Assembly: GCA_964619265.1 (NCBI GenBank)
Contig: CAZUCE010000039.1
Coordinates: 1-39,133, forward strand
Direction of reading: 5' to 3'
From: CAZUCE01 sp964619265
GTDB lineage: Bacteria > Planctomycetota > UBA1135 > GCA-002686595
Length of the DNA stretch: 39,133 bases
Position 1 is the stretch's first letter. Each line of letters begins with the position of its first letter. The translations under genes were made by a program, and so were the position numbers. The notes below the pieces were generated by a model, which had not been told where the DNA came from, did no database searches, and saw only the letters and a list, made by a program, of their open reading frames with translations. Shown piece after piece: positions 16,363 to 25,106 of the stretch.

Positions 16363-16481
16363 CGTGGGGCGGGAATCGGCGGTAAGCCGGAGCGGGAGGA
16401 TAGGGTCCGCAGGAAGGGCCGGACAAGGGGGCTTCCGCTCCGAATGGCACGCGGCAGAGCCCTGTGTCGCCAAATCGGCGG

Positions 16482-17426
16482 TCAGAGTGCGCCTGAATCA
16501 GAGCCTTCCGGCTCCTCCAGGGACTCCGGAGTCGTCACCGGTCGAACCGGGATCGAACGGTCGATCTTCCGCATCAGGCCGGCCAAAATCTCCCCGGGTC
16601 CCGGTTCAAGGAACTTCTGGACCCCCATCCCGAGGGCGGTTCGCATGCTGGCCTCCCAGCGAACCGGGGCGCAGACCTGCTCGGCGAGATTGGCCTGGAT
16701 TTCCTCCGGCTCGCTCGCGAGCCGCCCGGTCACGTTCGTGATGAACGGCACCCGCGGGGCCCGAATTTCCACTTCGGTAAGGGCCTGCTTGAGCCGTTCC
16801 GCGGCCGGCCGCATGCACTCTGAGTGAAATCCTCCGGCGACGACGAGCCGGCGGGCCCTGCGCACGCCGTGCTCGGAGGCGACGGCCTCGACGGCTTCGA
16901 GCGCAGCCAATTCGCCGGAGATCACGATCTGCCCCGGAGCATTGAGGTTGGCGACCGAACAGATGCCGTGGGCCGATCCGACCCTGGCCAACCCCTCCGC
17001 AGTTTCGAGGTCGGCTCCCATCAGCGAGGTCATGCCGGATGGAATTTTCTCGGCGGCGTCCTGCATGGCTTCACCGCGTAAACGAACGAGCCGAACCGCG
17101 TCATCGAAATCGAGCGAGCCGGCGGCCCACAGAGCGGTGTACTCGCCAAGGCTCAGGCCAGCAACGAGCGGGACGGATTCCAGTTCGAGTCCCTGGGTCA
17201 CCAGGACCCGAACAATGGCGACCGACGTGGTCAAGATCCCAGGCTGCGCGATGTCCGTCCGGTGGACGTCGTCCCCCCGATACCAAGCCGCATCGCTGAG
17301 CGAAAACCCAAGCACCGCGTCGGCTCGCTGGAACGTCTCGGCGGCGACAGGAAAAGTCTCGCACCACTCGCGCCCCATGCCGGGGAACTGAGCCCCCTGT
17401 CCGGGAAGAAGAATTGCTTCGGTCAT
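16482..17426 (-). CDS. fabD: Malonyl-CoA:ACP transacylase (FabD)
   Basis: This 314-residue enzyme loads malonyl groups onto acyl carrier protein. The N-terminal LLPGQGAQ motif is at 6-13. The nucleophile Ser92 is in GLSLGEY, where many bacterial enzymes have GHSLGE; the leucine form is known from plant and some bacterial FabD proteins. Arg117 (RLRGEAM) for malonate binding and catalytic His201 (GGFHSE) are present. The last 20 residues are acidic and extend past the domain. The ATG at 17426 is 40 nt after fabH, consistent with one transcript. Confidence 0.96.
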   Translation of the reverse strand: MTEAILLPGQGAQFPGMGREWCETFPVAAETFQRADAVLGFSLSDAAWYRGDDVHRTDIAQPGILTTSVAIVRVLVTQGLELESVPLVAGLSLGEYTALWAAGSLDFDDAVRLVRLRGEAMQDAAEKIPSGMTSLMGADLETAEGLARVGSAHGICSVANLNAPGQIVISGELAALEAVEAVASEHGVRRARRLVVAGGFHSECMRPAAERLKQALTEVEIRAPRVPFITNVTGRLASEPEEIQANLAEQVCAPVRWEASMRTALGMGVQKFLEPGPGEILAGLMRKIDRSIPVRPVTTPESLEEPEGSDSGAL

Positions 17427-17466
17427 GATTGGGGAGAGAGTGAGGAGGCGTGAAGTTGCCGGGCGC

Positions 17467-18456
17467 CTACCAGCGCAGAAGGGAGGCGCCCCAGGTCACA
17501 CCGGCGCCAAAGGCGACGAGGACCACGAGCTTCCCCGGTTCGAGGCGCCCTTCGCGGCGCGCTTGATCCAGCGCGATCGGCACCGTGGCCGCGGAGGTGT
17601 TGGCGTACTGCTCGATGTTGAGCATGACCTTGTCGATGGGAATGTCGAGCCGTTCGATCGCGGCTTCAATAATCCGAAGGTTGACCTGGTGCGGAACGAT
17701 CATCCCCAGCTCGGACCGATCTTGCCCTTCGAGCATTTCCTCGATCAGCTCGCCCATCTTCTGCACAGCGAAGCGGTAGACGGCTCGTCCCTGCAGCGTG
17801 ATGTAGTGGTCGCGCTCTTCGAACATCTCAGGCGTCGGGCGCTTCGCGGCGCCGCCCGCGGGCATGTGGATGAACTCGTAGCCAGAACCGTCCGAACCCA
17901 TCGAGCCCTTAAGGAATTCGCCCTGCTTGCAGTCGTCGAACGGCGTTAGGACGGCGGCACCGGCTCCGTCCCCAAACAGAATGCAGCTGCCGCGGTCTTC
18001 AAAATTCAGGCTGCGGCTGAGCACCTCGGCTCCGATAGCGAGCACGCGCTTCGCTCTTCCACTCGCGATCATGGCCTCGCCAATTTGGGCCGCGTTCACA
18101 AAGCCGGTGCAGGCCGAAGAGCAGTCGAAGGCCGAAGCATTCTTGGCGCCGAGTCCATCTTGGACCAGCACCGCGCAGGACGGCAACTGATAGTCCGGAG
18201 TGAGTGTGCCGAGAACGATCATGTCCAGATCGGCGGGATCGATGCCAGCGGATTCGCAAGCCAAGCGCCCCGCTTCGATCGACAGGGTCGAGGTGCATTC
18301 GTGGTCGGCGACGTAACGCCGCTCACCGATCCCGGTCCGCTTGCGGATCCACTCGTCGGACGTATCGAGGAAACCCTCGAACCACGAATTCGGCACGATT
18401 TTCTCGGGCAGGTATGCGCCTGTGCCCGCAATGCCGACGCGTAGTAGTTGGGTCAT
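17467..18456 (-). CDS. fabH: 3-oxoacyl-[acyl-carrier-protein] synthase III (FabH)
   Basis: This 329-residue ketoacyl synthase III starts fatty acid synthesis by joining acyl-CoA and malonyl-ACP. The triad is complete: Cys116 (DCSSACTGFV), His256 (VPHQVNLRI) and Asn286 (YANTSAAT). The N-terminal GIAGTGAYLPEKIV and the TSDEWIRKRTGI segment are typical of the family. The start is ATG at 18456, 153 nt downstream of plsX. Primer preference (straight or branched) cannot be read from the sequence. Confidence 0.97.
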   Translation of the reverse strand: MTQLLRVGIAGTGAYLPEKIVPNSWFEGFLDTSDEWIRKRTGIGERRYVADHECTSTLSIEAGRLACESAGIDPADLDMIVLGTLTPDYQLPSCAVLVQDGLGAKNASAFDCSSACTGFVNAAQIGEAMIASGRAKRVLAIGAEVLSRSLNFEDRGSCILFGDGAGAAVLTPFDDCKQGEFLKGSMGSDGSGYEFIHMPAGGAAKRPTPEMFEERDHYITLQGRAVYRFAVQKMGELIEEMLEGQDRSELGMIVPHQVNLRIIEAAIERLDIPIDKVMLNIEQYANTSAATVPIALDQARREGRLEPGKLVVLVAFGAGVTWGASLLRW

Positions 18457-18609
18457 GATCCGATGGGGCGCGAGAAGAGGGAGGCTCGGATTGTAAGGTT
18501 CCGGTGAAGAGGAATCTCGGGCCAGCCGAGCGATCCGGAGCGCGGATTCAGGCGCGCCCGAGTCCCTGGGGCGGTTCGGGCTTGGCTGGCACGCGGCACC
18601 GGACCCGAA

Positions 18610-19608
18610 TCAGGAGGCACCGCTGAGGACAGTGACGATTTGCTTGTTCAGTCCCGACGACAGCGTCCTTTGGGCGACACCCAGGGCGTTGGAGACCGCC
18701 ACCTCGTCGGAGCGACCGTGACCGATGACGACGACTCCTCGAACGCCAAGCAGCAGGGCCCCCCCATACTCGGCGTAGTCGATCTGCTTGGAGAGGCTAC
18801 CGAGAACCTGATCGGTGAAGCCTGCGGCGTGCTTCTCGAGCTCGCTTCGGAAGCGCCCGAAGAGGAATCCAGCCATGGCTTCCATCAGCTTGAGCGCAAT
18901 GTTCCCCGTAAAGCCATCGGCGACGATGATGTCCGCGGCTCCGCCCAGCATGTCGCTAGGCTCGATGTTACCGACGAAGCGCAAGTCGCTCTGTTCGAGC
19001 AGCTCATGGGCCGTTCGCAGAACGTCCGTGCCCTTGGAGGCTTCCTCGCCGATGTTCATCAAGCCGATGCGGGGCTCGGGCGTGTTCAAGCAAGCGCGCG
19101 CGTAGGCGCTGCCCATCCAACCGTACTGCAGCAAATGCTCCGGCTTGGGTGAGACGTTGGCGCCCATGTCCAAAATGGTCAGGGGAGACCCAAACAAGCC
19201 GAGGCTGACGGCGATGCCCGGGCGTCGCACGCCATCCAACGTGCCAAGGCCTAGCGTGGCCGATCCCACACAAGCTCCTGTGTTCCCCATCGCAACCACA
19301 GCACCGGCTTCGCCGTCACGCACGGCGCCAACGCACGAACCGATCGACGAGTCCGGCTTTTGACGCAGGGCCACTGCGGGCTTCTCGTCCATGCCGATAA
19401 CCTGCGACGCGTGACGGATCCCAAATCCCGGGTTTCCGCCGCGCGCTTTGAGCTCCGCTTCGATCACGGCCTGGTCCCCGACCAGCAAGATCGATTCGGG
19501 CGCGAGTTTTCCGCCGCGTTCACGGTCGACGGCGCGCAGGGCTCCGGCGAGTACAGCCCCGGGGGCGTCGTCGCCGCCCATGGCGTCCAAGGCGATTCGA
19601 TCGCTCAT
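18610..19608 (-). CDS. plsX: Phosphate acyltransferase PlsX
   Basis: This 332-residue enzyme converts acyl-ACP to acyl-phosphate for phosphatidic acid synthesis. Diagnostic segments are the N-terminal RIALDAMGGDDAPGAVLAGAL, the MGNTGACVGSATLGLG block near residue 105, LLDMGANVSPKPEHL-type sequence near 150, and the GFTGNIALKLMEAM block near 235. Length is normal for the family. The start is ATG at 19608. It lies between rpmF and fabH, the order found in many bacteria, but the gap to rpmF is unusually long (about 490 nt). Confidence 0.96.
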   Translation of the reverse strand: MSDRIALDAMGGDDAPGAVLAGALRAVDRERGGKLAPESILLVGDQAVIEAELKARGGNPGFGIRHASQVIGMDEKPAVALRQKPDSSIGSCVGAVRDGEAGAVVAMGNTGACVGSATLGLGTLDGVRRPGIAVSLGLFGSPLTILDMGANVSPKPEHLLQYGWMGSAYARACLNTPEPRIGLMNIGEEASKGTDVLRTAHELLEQSDLRFVGNIEPSDMLGGAADIIVADGFTGNIALKLMEAMAGFLFGRFRSELEKHAAGFTDQVLGSLSKQIDYAEYGGALLLGVRGVVVIGHGRSDEVAVSNALGVAQRTLSSGLNKQIVTVLSGAS

Positions 19609-19979
19609 CTGGGGGATGTTGACGCGACGCGGGGTCCCGGATCAAGCTCGCGGACCGCGTTCCCGTAGATCCTGCGCCTGGCAGGTGGGTCTGTTGGTAG
19701 GGGCGCGCTGAACCGAGGCGCCCTCTGCACGTCCACCTGGGAGCTGAGAACACCACGCACAAAGCGACCAGCAAGCGCAGGCGCGCGTGCTACCGGAGGG
19801 GTCCGGCCTTCTCCCCCCCCCACAAGCCTGGCGCGATGGCTCGGACACTCCTCGCGCGGTCCCAGAGCCCCCAGGCTAGCCAGCGTGAAGACCGAGGCGC
19901 CCGCGCAAAGACCCAGGCTCGCCAGCGAAGGATTTAAGCCGCGGGTCAGGCCTGCGAGCCAAGTTCCCTTGGGCTTCCT

Positions 19980-20046
19980 AGGCCCTGAAAGCTAGGCCCT
20001 GAAAGCTGGTCCCTAAAAGTGGACCCTGAAGCTGGGTCCTGAACGT
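19980..20046. repeat. Degenerate 13-14-bp tandem repeat
   Basis: Five head-to-tail units are present. Two are identical copies of AGGCCCTGAAAGCT (19980-19993 and 19994-20007), followed by GGTCCCTAAAAGT (20008-20020), GGACCCTGAAGCT (20021-20033) and GGGTCCTGAACGT (20034-20046). Decayed traces (GGTCCTAGAA, GCCCTAGAAG) continue to about 20107. The array sits in the untranslated part between rpmF and plsX. Confidence 0.8.
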
Positions 20047-20059
20047 CCCGACCGGAGAG

Positions 20060-20076
20060 CTAGAGAAACTCTCTAG
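20060..20076 (-). terminator. Short hairpin after rpmF
   Basis: CTAGAGA and TCTCTAG form a perfect 7-bp stem around a 3-nt loop, 24 nt beyond the rpmF stop codon. It is A/T-rich and lacks a T-tract, so it may be an RNA-processing or pausing site rather than a terminator. Confidence 0.35.
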
Positions 20077-20100
20077 AAGCGCGGTCCTAGAAGGTCAGCC

Positions 20101-20304
20101 CTAGAAGTCTTGGGGCTCACGAACTTCAAAGCCCCCTTCGCCGCCCTTTTCGAACCCGTAGTGGGTATCGGTCTCAAGGAGACGGTGCGGCAGGCGGGCG
20201 CGGCCGGTTCTCGGATCGCGCTGCAACTGGGGAAGACGCAGGCCGAGATGCGAGCGGCGCTTGGCTTTGCGGGTCTTGGAGTGGCGTCGCTTGGGATGCG
20301 GCAT
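20101..20304 (-). CDS. rpmF: 50S ribosomal protein L32, cysteine-free form
   Basis: This 67-residue basic protein starts MPHPKRRHSKTRKAKRRSH, the L32 signature, and keeps LPHRL in the middle and HYGFEKG near the end. L32 usually carries a zinc ribbon with two CPxCG pairs flanking the LPH segment. Here all four cysteines are replaced (QRDPRTGRARLPHRLLETDTHYG), so it is a zinc-independent form, as known for L32 paralogues in other bacteria. A 13-residue acidic tail follows the usual end. The ATG at 20304 opens the conserved sequence. The position upstream of plsX is the classical rpmF-plsX-fab arrangement. Confidence 0.93.
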   Translation of the reverse strand: MPHPKRRHSKTRKAKRRSHLGLRLPQLQRDPRTGRARLPHRLLETDTHYGFEKGGEGGFEVREPQDF

Positions 20305-20493
20305 GTCGCGGTCGTGTGGCGAGCGGGAAGCTCGGCAGAAGGGATTCCTGGCTTAGAAAAACGCTTCCGAAGTGGGAGGGGCGCCAGAAAAGGAACCGAG
20401 CTGAGCAAACGAATTCGAGGCCCCGATGGGGCCGCCGATCCGCTCCAAACAGCTCGTGCGGGCGAAAACGCTATCAGAGGGGCGCCAGCCGGG

Positions 20494-23160
20494 TCAACGG
20501 GCGTCCCCCATCGCTTCTCGAACGGCTGCCAGAGCCGCTTCCATTTGGGCCGGGTCCGCACCGGCTCCCTGGGCCGAATCGGGCTTTCCACCTCCGCCGC
20601 CGCCCAGGTGTTCCCGGACGACCCCGGCCAGTTTTCCAGCGTGGAGCCCCGAATCGAGGGCCTTGCCCTGGCAGAGCACGAGGAACGGGACCCGACCCTT
20701 CTCACGCCCGAACAGGGCTAGGCAAAGGTCCGGCGACAGACGCTTGGCCTGACCCCCGATCTCCCGCAGATCGCTCTGACCCAGCTCAGGCAGGTCCACG
20801 GCGCCCAGGCGGAACCCATCTCGATCGCCGAGCGCCTGCTCGATCCCTTTCAGAACGCCCCCCAGGTCGGCCTTGGCGGCGGCTGCACCGGCCCGCTTGG
20901 CTTCCTTGACTTGCTTTTGAAGAGCCGCGATTCGCTCGGGCAACTCCGAAGGCGTGACCTTCAGCACTCGAGCGGCCTCGTCGAGACGCTGCCGGCTGGA
21001 TTGAATCACCTCCATCGCTCCGTGACCGGTCAGGGCTTCGATGCGCCGTACGCCGGCCTGGATGGCACGCTCGGAGGCGATCACGAACGGACCGATATCT
21101 CCGGCGGCGCGCACGTGAGTCCCCCCGCACAACTCAACGGACCAATCCCCGACCTCGACGACTCGCACGCGGTCGGCGTACTTCTCGCCGAACAGCGCCA
21201 TGGCGCCCCGCGACTTGGCCGTCTCGAGATCCTCGACACTGGAACGGAGCTCGCGGTTTTCGAAGATGTGCTCCCCCACCCGTCGCTCGACCTCGGCGAT
21301 CTCGTCCGTCGCGAGGCCCTTGGGGTGTGAAAAATCGAAGCGCAGGCGGTCGGGCCCCACGTAGGAGCCCGCCTGGCTGACGTGATCGCCCAGCACCTCG
21401 CGCAAGGCCTTGTGAAGCAAGTGCGTGGCGGTGTGGTTCCGGCGAATGTGAGCACGACGCTCACCGTCCACGGTGGCTGTGACCGGAGCGCCCTCCTGGG
21501 CCACACCTTCCAAACGACCGACGTGGGCGACGACCCCGCCGAGCTTTTGAGTGTCGTCCACGATCAAACGGAACGTGCCGTCCCCGGATTCGATCGTCCC
21601 TTGGTCCCCGATCTGGCCGCCGGATTCCGCATAAAACGGGCTGTGGCTGAGCACCGCTACGGAACGCCCATCCTCGTGGGTCACCAACCGCAGAAGCTTG
21701 GCTTCCACGCGCTCCGCCCGTTCGCCCTCCGCGTGGAACGTGCTTTCGGTTTCCTCCAACCCAGCGAGTTGCTCCGGGGAGAGCAGCGTCTTGAATTGCC
21801 CGTCGGATCGACTGGCGTCCGCATGGCGCTCCTCCGCTTTGGACCAACCCTCCTCGTCCAACTCAAGCCCGCGTTCCCGGGCCATCAACTCGACCAGGTC
21901 CCGAGGGAAGCCGTAGGTCGCGTACAGCTCGAAGGACTCAGGTCCTGGTAACTGCTGGCTTCCTTTCTTGAGCGAACCCGCGAGTTCATCGAAACGTGCG
22001 AGCCCGCGCCCGAGGGTTTTGGCAAAGGCCTCCTCCTCCGAACGAATCAGCAGTTCGATGTGGTCCCTGCGACTTGGGATTTCCGGGAACGTCTCCCCCA
22101 AAATCGAAGCGACCGTCCCGACCAGCTCCCACAGAAAGGGCTCTTCGAGCCCCAGGTCCTGACGGCCGAAGCGAGCGGCCCTTCGAATCAGGCGTCGCAG
22201 GACGTAGCCCCTTCCGGTGTTCGAAGGCAGCGCGCCGTCGCCGAACCCGGACGTAACAGCCCGAACGTGGTCGGCGATCACCCGAAAGGCGATGTCCTCG
22301 CGGGCATCGGATCCGGCGTACTTGCGACCGCATCGTTCGCCGAGCGCCTCGAAGATCGGCGTAAACAGATCCGTGTCGTAGTTGGAGAGCTTGCCCTGAA
22401 GAACGGACAGAACGCGCTCGAACCCCATCCCGGTGTCCACCGATTTGGCCGGCAGGTCGACCAACGAGCCATCGTCCTGTCGATTGAACTGCATGAAGAC
22501 CAGGTTCCACAGCTCGATGAAGCGTTCGTTGCCGGCGTTGACACCGATGCTGAGATCCTTCCCGTCCTCGAAATTGCAGCCGTCCGGCCCACGGTCCAGG
22601 TGAATCTCCGAGCACGGGCCGCACGGCCCGGTCTCCCCCATCTCCCAAAAGTTGTCTTCCCGCCCGAAGCGCAGAATCCGAGACGGATCGATGTCGGTTT
22701 CTTCGCGCCACAGCTGCTCGGCTTCCACGTCCGGACCGAGGCCGTCGCTTTCGTCGCCGGCAAAGACGGTGACCCACAGGCGTTCCTTCGGGAGTCCCCA
22801 GACCCCGGTCAGCAGTTCCCAGGCCCAACGGATGGCCTCGCGCTTGAAGTAGTCTCCAAACGACCAGTTCCCCAGCATTTCGAAGAAGGTGTGGTGGTAG
22901 GTGTCCACCCCCACCTCTTCCAGGTCATTGTGCTTGCCCTGGACGCGGATGCACTTCTGGGTGTCCGCCGCCCTGCGATAGTCGCGACTGCCGGTCCCAA
23001 GGAACACGTCCTTGAACTGGTTCATCCCGGCGTTGGTAAACAGAAGCGTCGGGTCGTCCGAAGGGAAGACCGGGCCAGAGGGCACGATGCGGTGTTCCCG
23101 CTCGGCAAAGAACTCGAGGAACTGGCGGCGAACCTCGGCGGCGGTGTGGGGAGTGCTCAT
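20494..23160 (-). CDS. alaS: Alanine-tRNA ligase
   Basis: This 888-residue class II synthetase charges tRNA-Ala. The N-terminal catalytic domain has the motif region PSDDPTLLFTNAGMNQFKD and the GCNFEDGKDL stretch. The editing domain carries the zinc/active-site motifs HTATHLLH (about residue 575) and CGGTHVRAAG (about 677), so mischarged Ser and Gly can be hydrolysed. The C-terminal oligomerisation part ends with GGGGGGKPDSAQGAG, the C-Ala glycine-rich segment. I chose the ATG at 23160; the open frame extends to 23232, but that includes half of a strong hairpin. It is downstream of recA and upstream of rpmF on one strand. Confidence 0.97.
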   Translation of the reverse strand: MSTPHTAAEVRRQFLEFFAEREHRIVPSGPVFPSDDPTLLFTNAGMNQFKDVFLGTGSRDYRRAADTQKCIRVQGKHNDLEEVGVDTYHHTFFEMLGNWSFGDYFKREAIRWAWELLTGVWGLPKERLWVTVFAGDESDGLGPDVEAEQLWREETDIDPSRILRFGREDNFWEMGETGPCGPCSEIHLDRGPDGCNFEDGKDLSIGVNAGNERFIELWNLVFMQFNRQDDGSLVDLPAKSVDTGMGFERVLSVLQGKLSNYDTDLFTPIFEALGERCGRKYAGSDAREDIAFRVIADHVRAVTSGFGDGALPSNTGRGYVLRRLIRRAARFGRQDLGLEEPFLWELVGTVASILGETFPEIPSRRDHIELLIRSEEEAFAKTLGRGLARFDELAGSLKKGSQQLPGPESFELYATYGFPRDLVELMARERGLELDEEGWSKAEERHADASRSDGQFKTLLSPEQLAGLEETESTFHAEGERAERVEAKLLRLVTHEDGRSVAVLSHSPFYAESGGQIGDQGTIESGDGTFRLIVDDTQKLGGVVAHVGRLEGVAQEGAPVTATVDGERRAHIRRNHTATHLLHKALREVLGDHVSQAGSYVGPDRLRFDFSHPKGLATDEIAEVERRVGEHIFENRELRSSVEDLETAKSRGAMALFGEKYADRVRVVEVGDWSVELCGGTHVRAAGDIGPFVIASERAIQAGVRRIEALTGHGAMEVIQSSRQRLDEAARVLKVTPSELPERIAALQKQVKEAKRAGAAAAKADLGGVLKGIEQALGDRDGFRLGAVDLPELGQSDLREIGGQAKRLSPDLCLALFGREKGRVPFLVLCQGKALDSGLHAGKLAGVVREHLGGGGGGKPDSAQGAGADPAQMEAALAAVREAMGDAR

Positions 23161-23210
23161 GGGTGCGAAGGGGTCTTCGGAAGCCGCGCAGGATAGCGCC
23201 CAAACAGCGC

Positions 23211-23244
23211 CGAGGCGCTGTCGTGCTCGCACGACAGCGCCTCG
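23211..23244 (-). terminator. Perfect 15-bp hairpin between recA and alaS
   Basis: CGAGGCGCTGTCGTG (23211-23225) is followed by CTCG and the exact complement (23230-23244). It lies 137 nt after the recA stop and 50 nt before the alaS start. There is no T-tract after it on the minus strand. It may end the recA transcript or sit in the alaS leader as a control element. Confidence 0.5.
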
Positions 23245-23381
23245 AACGGAACGCCTTCGCGGGCCAGGCCCCTCCGGCGGTGCCCCTCTGGGTGAGGGAC
23301 TCGATCAGAAATCAGAGCGGGATTCGCGGCGATCTTCGCGCCTGAACCGGCCCCCTCCTTAGGACCTGAACCGTGATCCGG

Positions 23382-24731
23382 TTAGGCCTTGGCGGGCACG
23401 CTCTTTTTCTCCACGGTTTTCGGGTTGGTGCCCTTCGACTGAGGCCCTTTCGCGCCGGATCCTGCTGCGCTGGATCCGGCTGTGTTGGGGTCCGCTTTCG
23501 GAGGGGTTGCCTTGGCCGGAGCCGATTTCGCAGGCGCCGCGGGGGCACCCTTCTTGCCGGCCGGGGCACCAGCGGCTTCTTCGGCCTCCAACTCCTTGGC
23601 CAGGGCGGCCTCCTCCTCGGCTTCCCGGGCGGCTGCGGCAGGATCCACCGGAGCTGGAGCCGGAGACATCTTGGTGCGAACGATCTCGTCCAATTCGGCG
23701 GCCAGATCCGGGTTGTCGATCAGGAATTGACGGGCCTTCTCGCGGCCCTGGCCCAGGCGAATTTCGCCCTGCTCAGGATGCTTGAGCGAGAACCAGGTGC
23801 CGGACTTCAGCACCTCGCCACTCTCCATGCCCAGGTCGAGCAGGTCCCCTTCGTAGCTGATGCCGCGGGCATAGAGGATGTCGAATTCGACCTTGCGGAA
23901 CGGCGGGGCCACCTTGTTTTTGACGACCGTGACCTTGGTGCGGTTGCCGACCACCGCGTCGCCCTCCTTGATCGCACCGATACGGCGGATGTCGCACCGA
24001 ACCGAGGAGTAGAACTTCAGGGCACGGCCGCCGGTGGTTGTCTCGGGACTGCCAAACATGACGCCGATCTTCTCGCGGATCTGGTTGATGAAAATGACCA
24101 GACAGTCCGTGCGGGCAATCGCGGCGGTCAGTTTCCGCATGGCTTGACTCATCAGTCGCGCCTGGAGACCGACAAACGAATCGCCCATTTCGCCTTCGAT
24201 TTCAGCCCGGGGCACCAACGCCGCCACGGAGTCGACCACAACCACATCCACGGCGTTGGAACGCACTAGGGTCTCGACGATTTCGAGGGCCTGTTCGCCG
24301 GTGTCCGGTTGGCTAACCAGCAGATCGTCCAGCTTGACGCCCAGCTTGCGGGCGTAGGACGGATCGAGCGCGTGCTCGGCGTCCACGAACGCACAGACGC
24401 CGCCCGATTTTTGGGAGCTGGCGATGACGTGGAGGCTCAAGGTCGTCTTACCGGAACTCTCCGGCCCGAAGATTTCCACGATCCGTCCCCTGGGGAACCC
24501 CTTGCCGCCCAGCGCCAGGTCCAGGGCCAGCGAACCACTGCGGATGGCTTGGATCTCCCGGATCGGCTCGTTGGCCCCTAGCCGCATGATGGCTCCGGTG
24601 CCGTAGCTCTTCGTGATGTCGGACAGGGCGGCCTCGAGGGCTTTGCCGCGATCCCCGCTGGTTTTGGGTTTGGGGGCGGGCGAGGGGGTGCTCTTGGAGC
24701 TGGAAGAGCGGGAGTTGCTGCGGAAGCTCAT
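23382..24731 (-). CDS. recA: Recombinase RecA with long C-terminal tail
   Basis: This is the 449-residue DNA strand-exchange and SOS co-protease protein. The core is standard: Walker A GPESSGKTT at 89-97, the FVDAEHALDP segment, Walker B VVVVDSVAAL, and INQIREKIGVMFGSPETTTGG for the loop L2 region. The ends are unusual. A serine/proline/lysine-rich head of about 28 residues precedes the core. A tail of about 85 residues (from about residue 362) is rich in alanine, proline, lysine and glutamate (AAAREAEEEAALAKELEAEE then AGKKGAPAAPAKSAPAK). The usual length is about 350. The start is ATG at 24731. A strongly folded leader lies 62 nt upstream; no LexA box of the E. coli or Bacillus type is visible. 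Confidence 0.97.
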   Translation of the reverse strand: MSFRSNSRSSSSKSTPSPAPKPKTSGDRGKALEAALSDITKSYGTGAIMRLGANEPIREIQAIRSGSLALDLALGGKGFPRGRIVEIFGPESSGKTTLSLHVIASSQKSGGVCAFVDAEHALDPSYARKLGVKLDDLLVSQPDTGEQALEIVETLVRSNAVDVVVVDSVAALVPRAEIEGEMGDSFVGLQARLMSQAMRKLTAAIARTDCLVIFINQIREKIGVMFGSPETTTGGRALKFYSSVRCDIRRIGAIKEGDAVVGNRTKVTVVKNKVAPPFRKVEFDILYARGISYEGDLLDLGMESGEVLKSGTWFSLKHPEQGEIRLGQGREKARQFLIDNPDLAAELDEIVRTKMSPAPAPVDPAAAAREAEEEAALAKELEAEEAAGAPAGKKGAPAAPAKSAPAKATPPKADPNTAGSSAAGSGAKGPQSKGTNPKTVEKKSVPAKA

Positions 24732-24792
24732 CGGATAGGTATCGCGCGGGACGAAGACGGGGTGCGCCGGCGTTGTCGCCTCAGCGCGTTTG

Positions 24793-24866
24793 AAGGGTCG
24801 AGACTAGGCTTTTGTTTGGGTCCTGGGAACCCAAACCCCAAACAAAAAGCGAACGGTCTCGCCCTT
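24793..24866 (-). promoter_or_regulatory. Large structured leader upstream of recA
   Basis: The outer arms AAGGG-T-CGAGAC (24793-24804) and GTCTCGCCCTT (24856-24866) pair over 11 bp with one bulge. Inside, GCTTTTGTTTGGG (24808-24820) pairs with CCCAAACAAAAAGC (24837-24850) with one bulge. An alternative inner hairpin, TTTGGGT/ACCCAAA (24815-24835), competes for the same bases. It ends 62 nt before the recA start. The mutually exclusive pairings are what an attenuator or RNA switch would show, though a terminator or protein-binding palindrome is possible. Confidence 0.5.
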
Positions 24867-25106
24867 GGGCCGGATCCGGCTGGATTCGAGGCCGGGCCCG
24901 GCAGGGAAGGCGGAGCCTGGCGGCGGGCGAGGGCGCGAGCCTTCGCCTGTCTCCTGGACGTCCGTAGCGCCAACCGGTGTCGCTTGGGAATGAGAATTCC
25001 TCCGGCCCCCCCAAGTCCAGGCTGCCGGCCGATTCCCCCGATCGGCCACGGGCGCCGGAGCCACCACGCCCGCCGGGCTCTGCTCACCAGGGCCCAAGCA
25101 ATCCGA

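Larger units (their letters stand above)
19609..20100. other. Long plsX-rpmF gap
   Basis: No gene is supported here. Small frames in 19520-19850 are arginine/proline-rich and overlap each other. A C-run lies at 19814-19820. The part next to rpmF (19980-20100) holds a degenerate tandem repeat and a small hairpin, listed separately. Confidence 0.5.

Noticed and set aside
20073..20705. 210-residue minus-strand frame covering rpmF
   Set aside because: It is a different reading frame through rpmF and the end of alaS; only the L32 frame has a family match.
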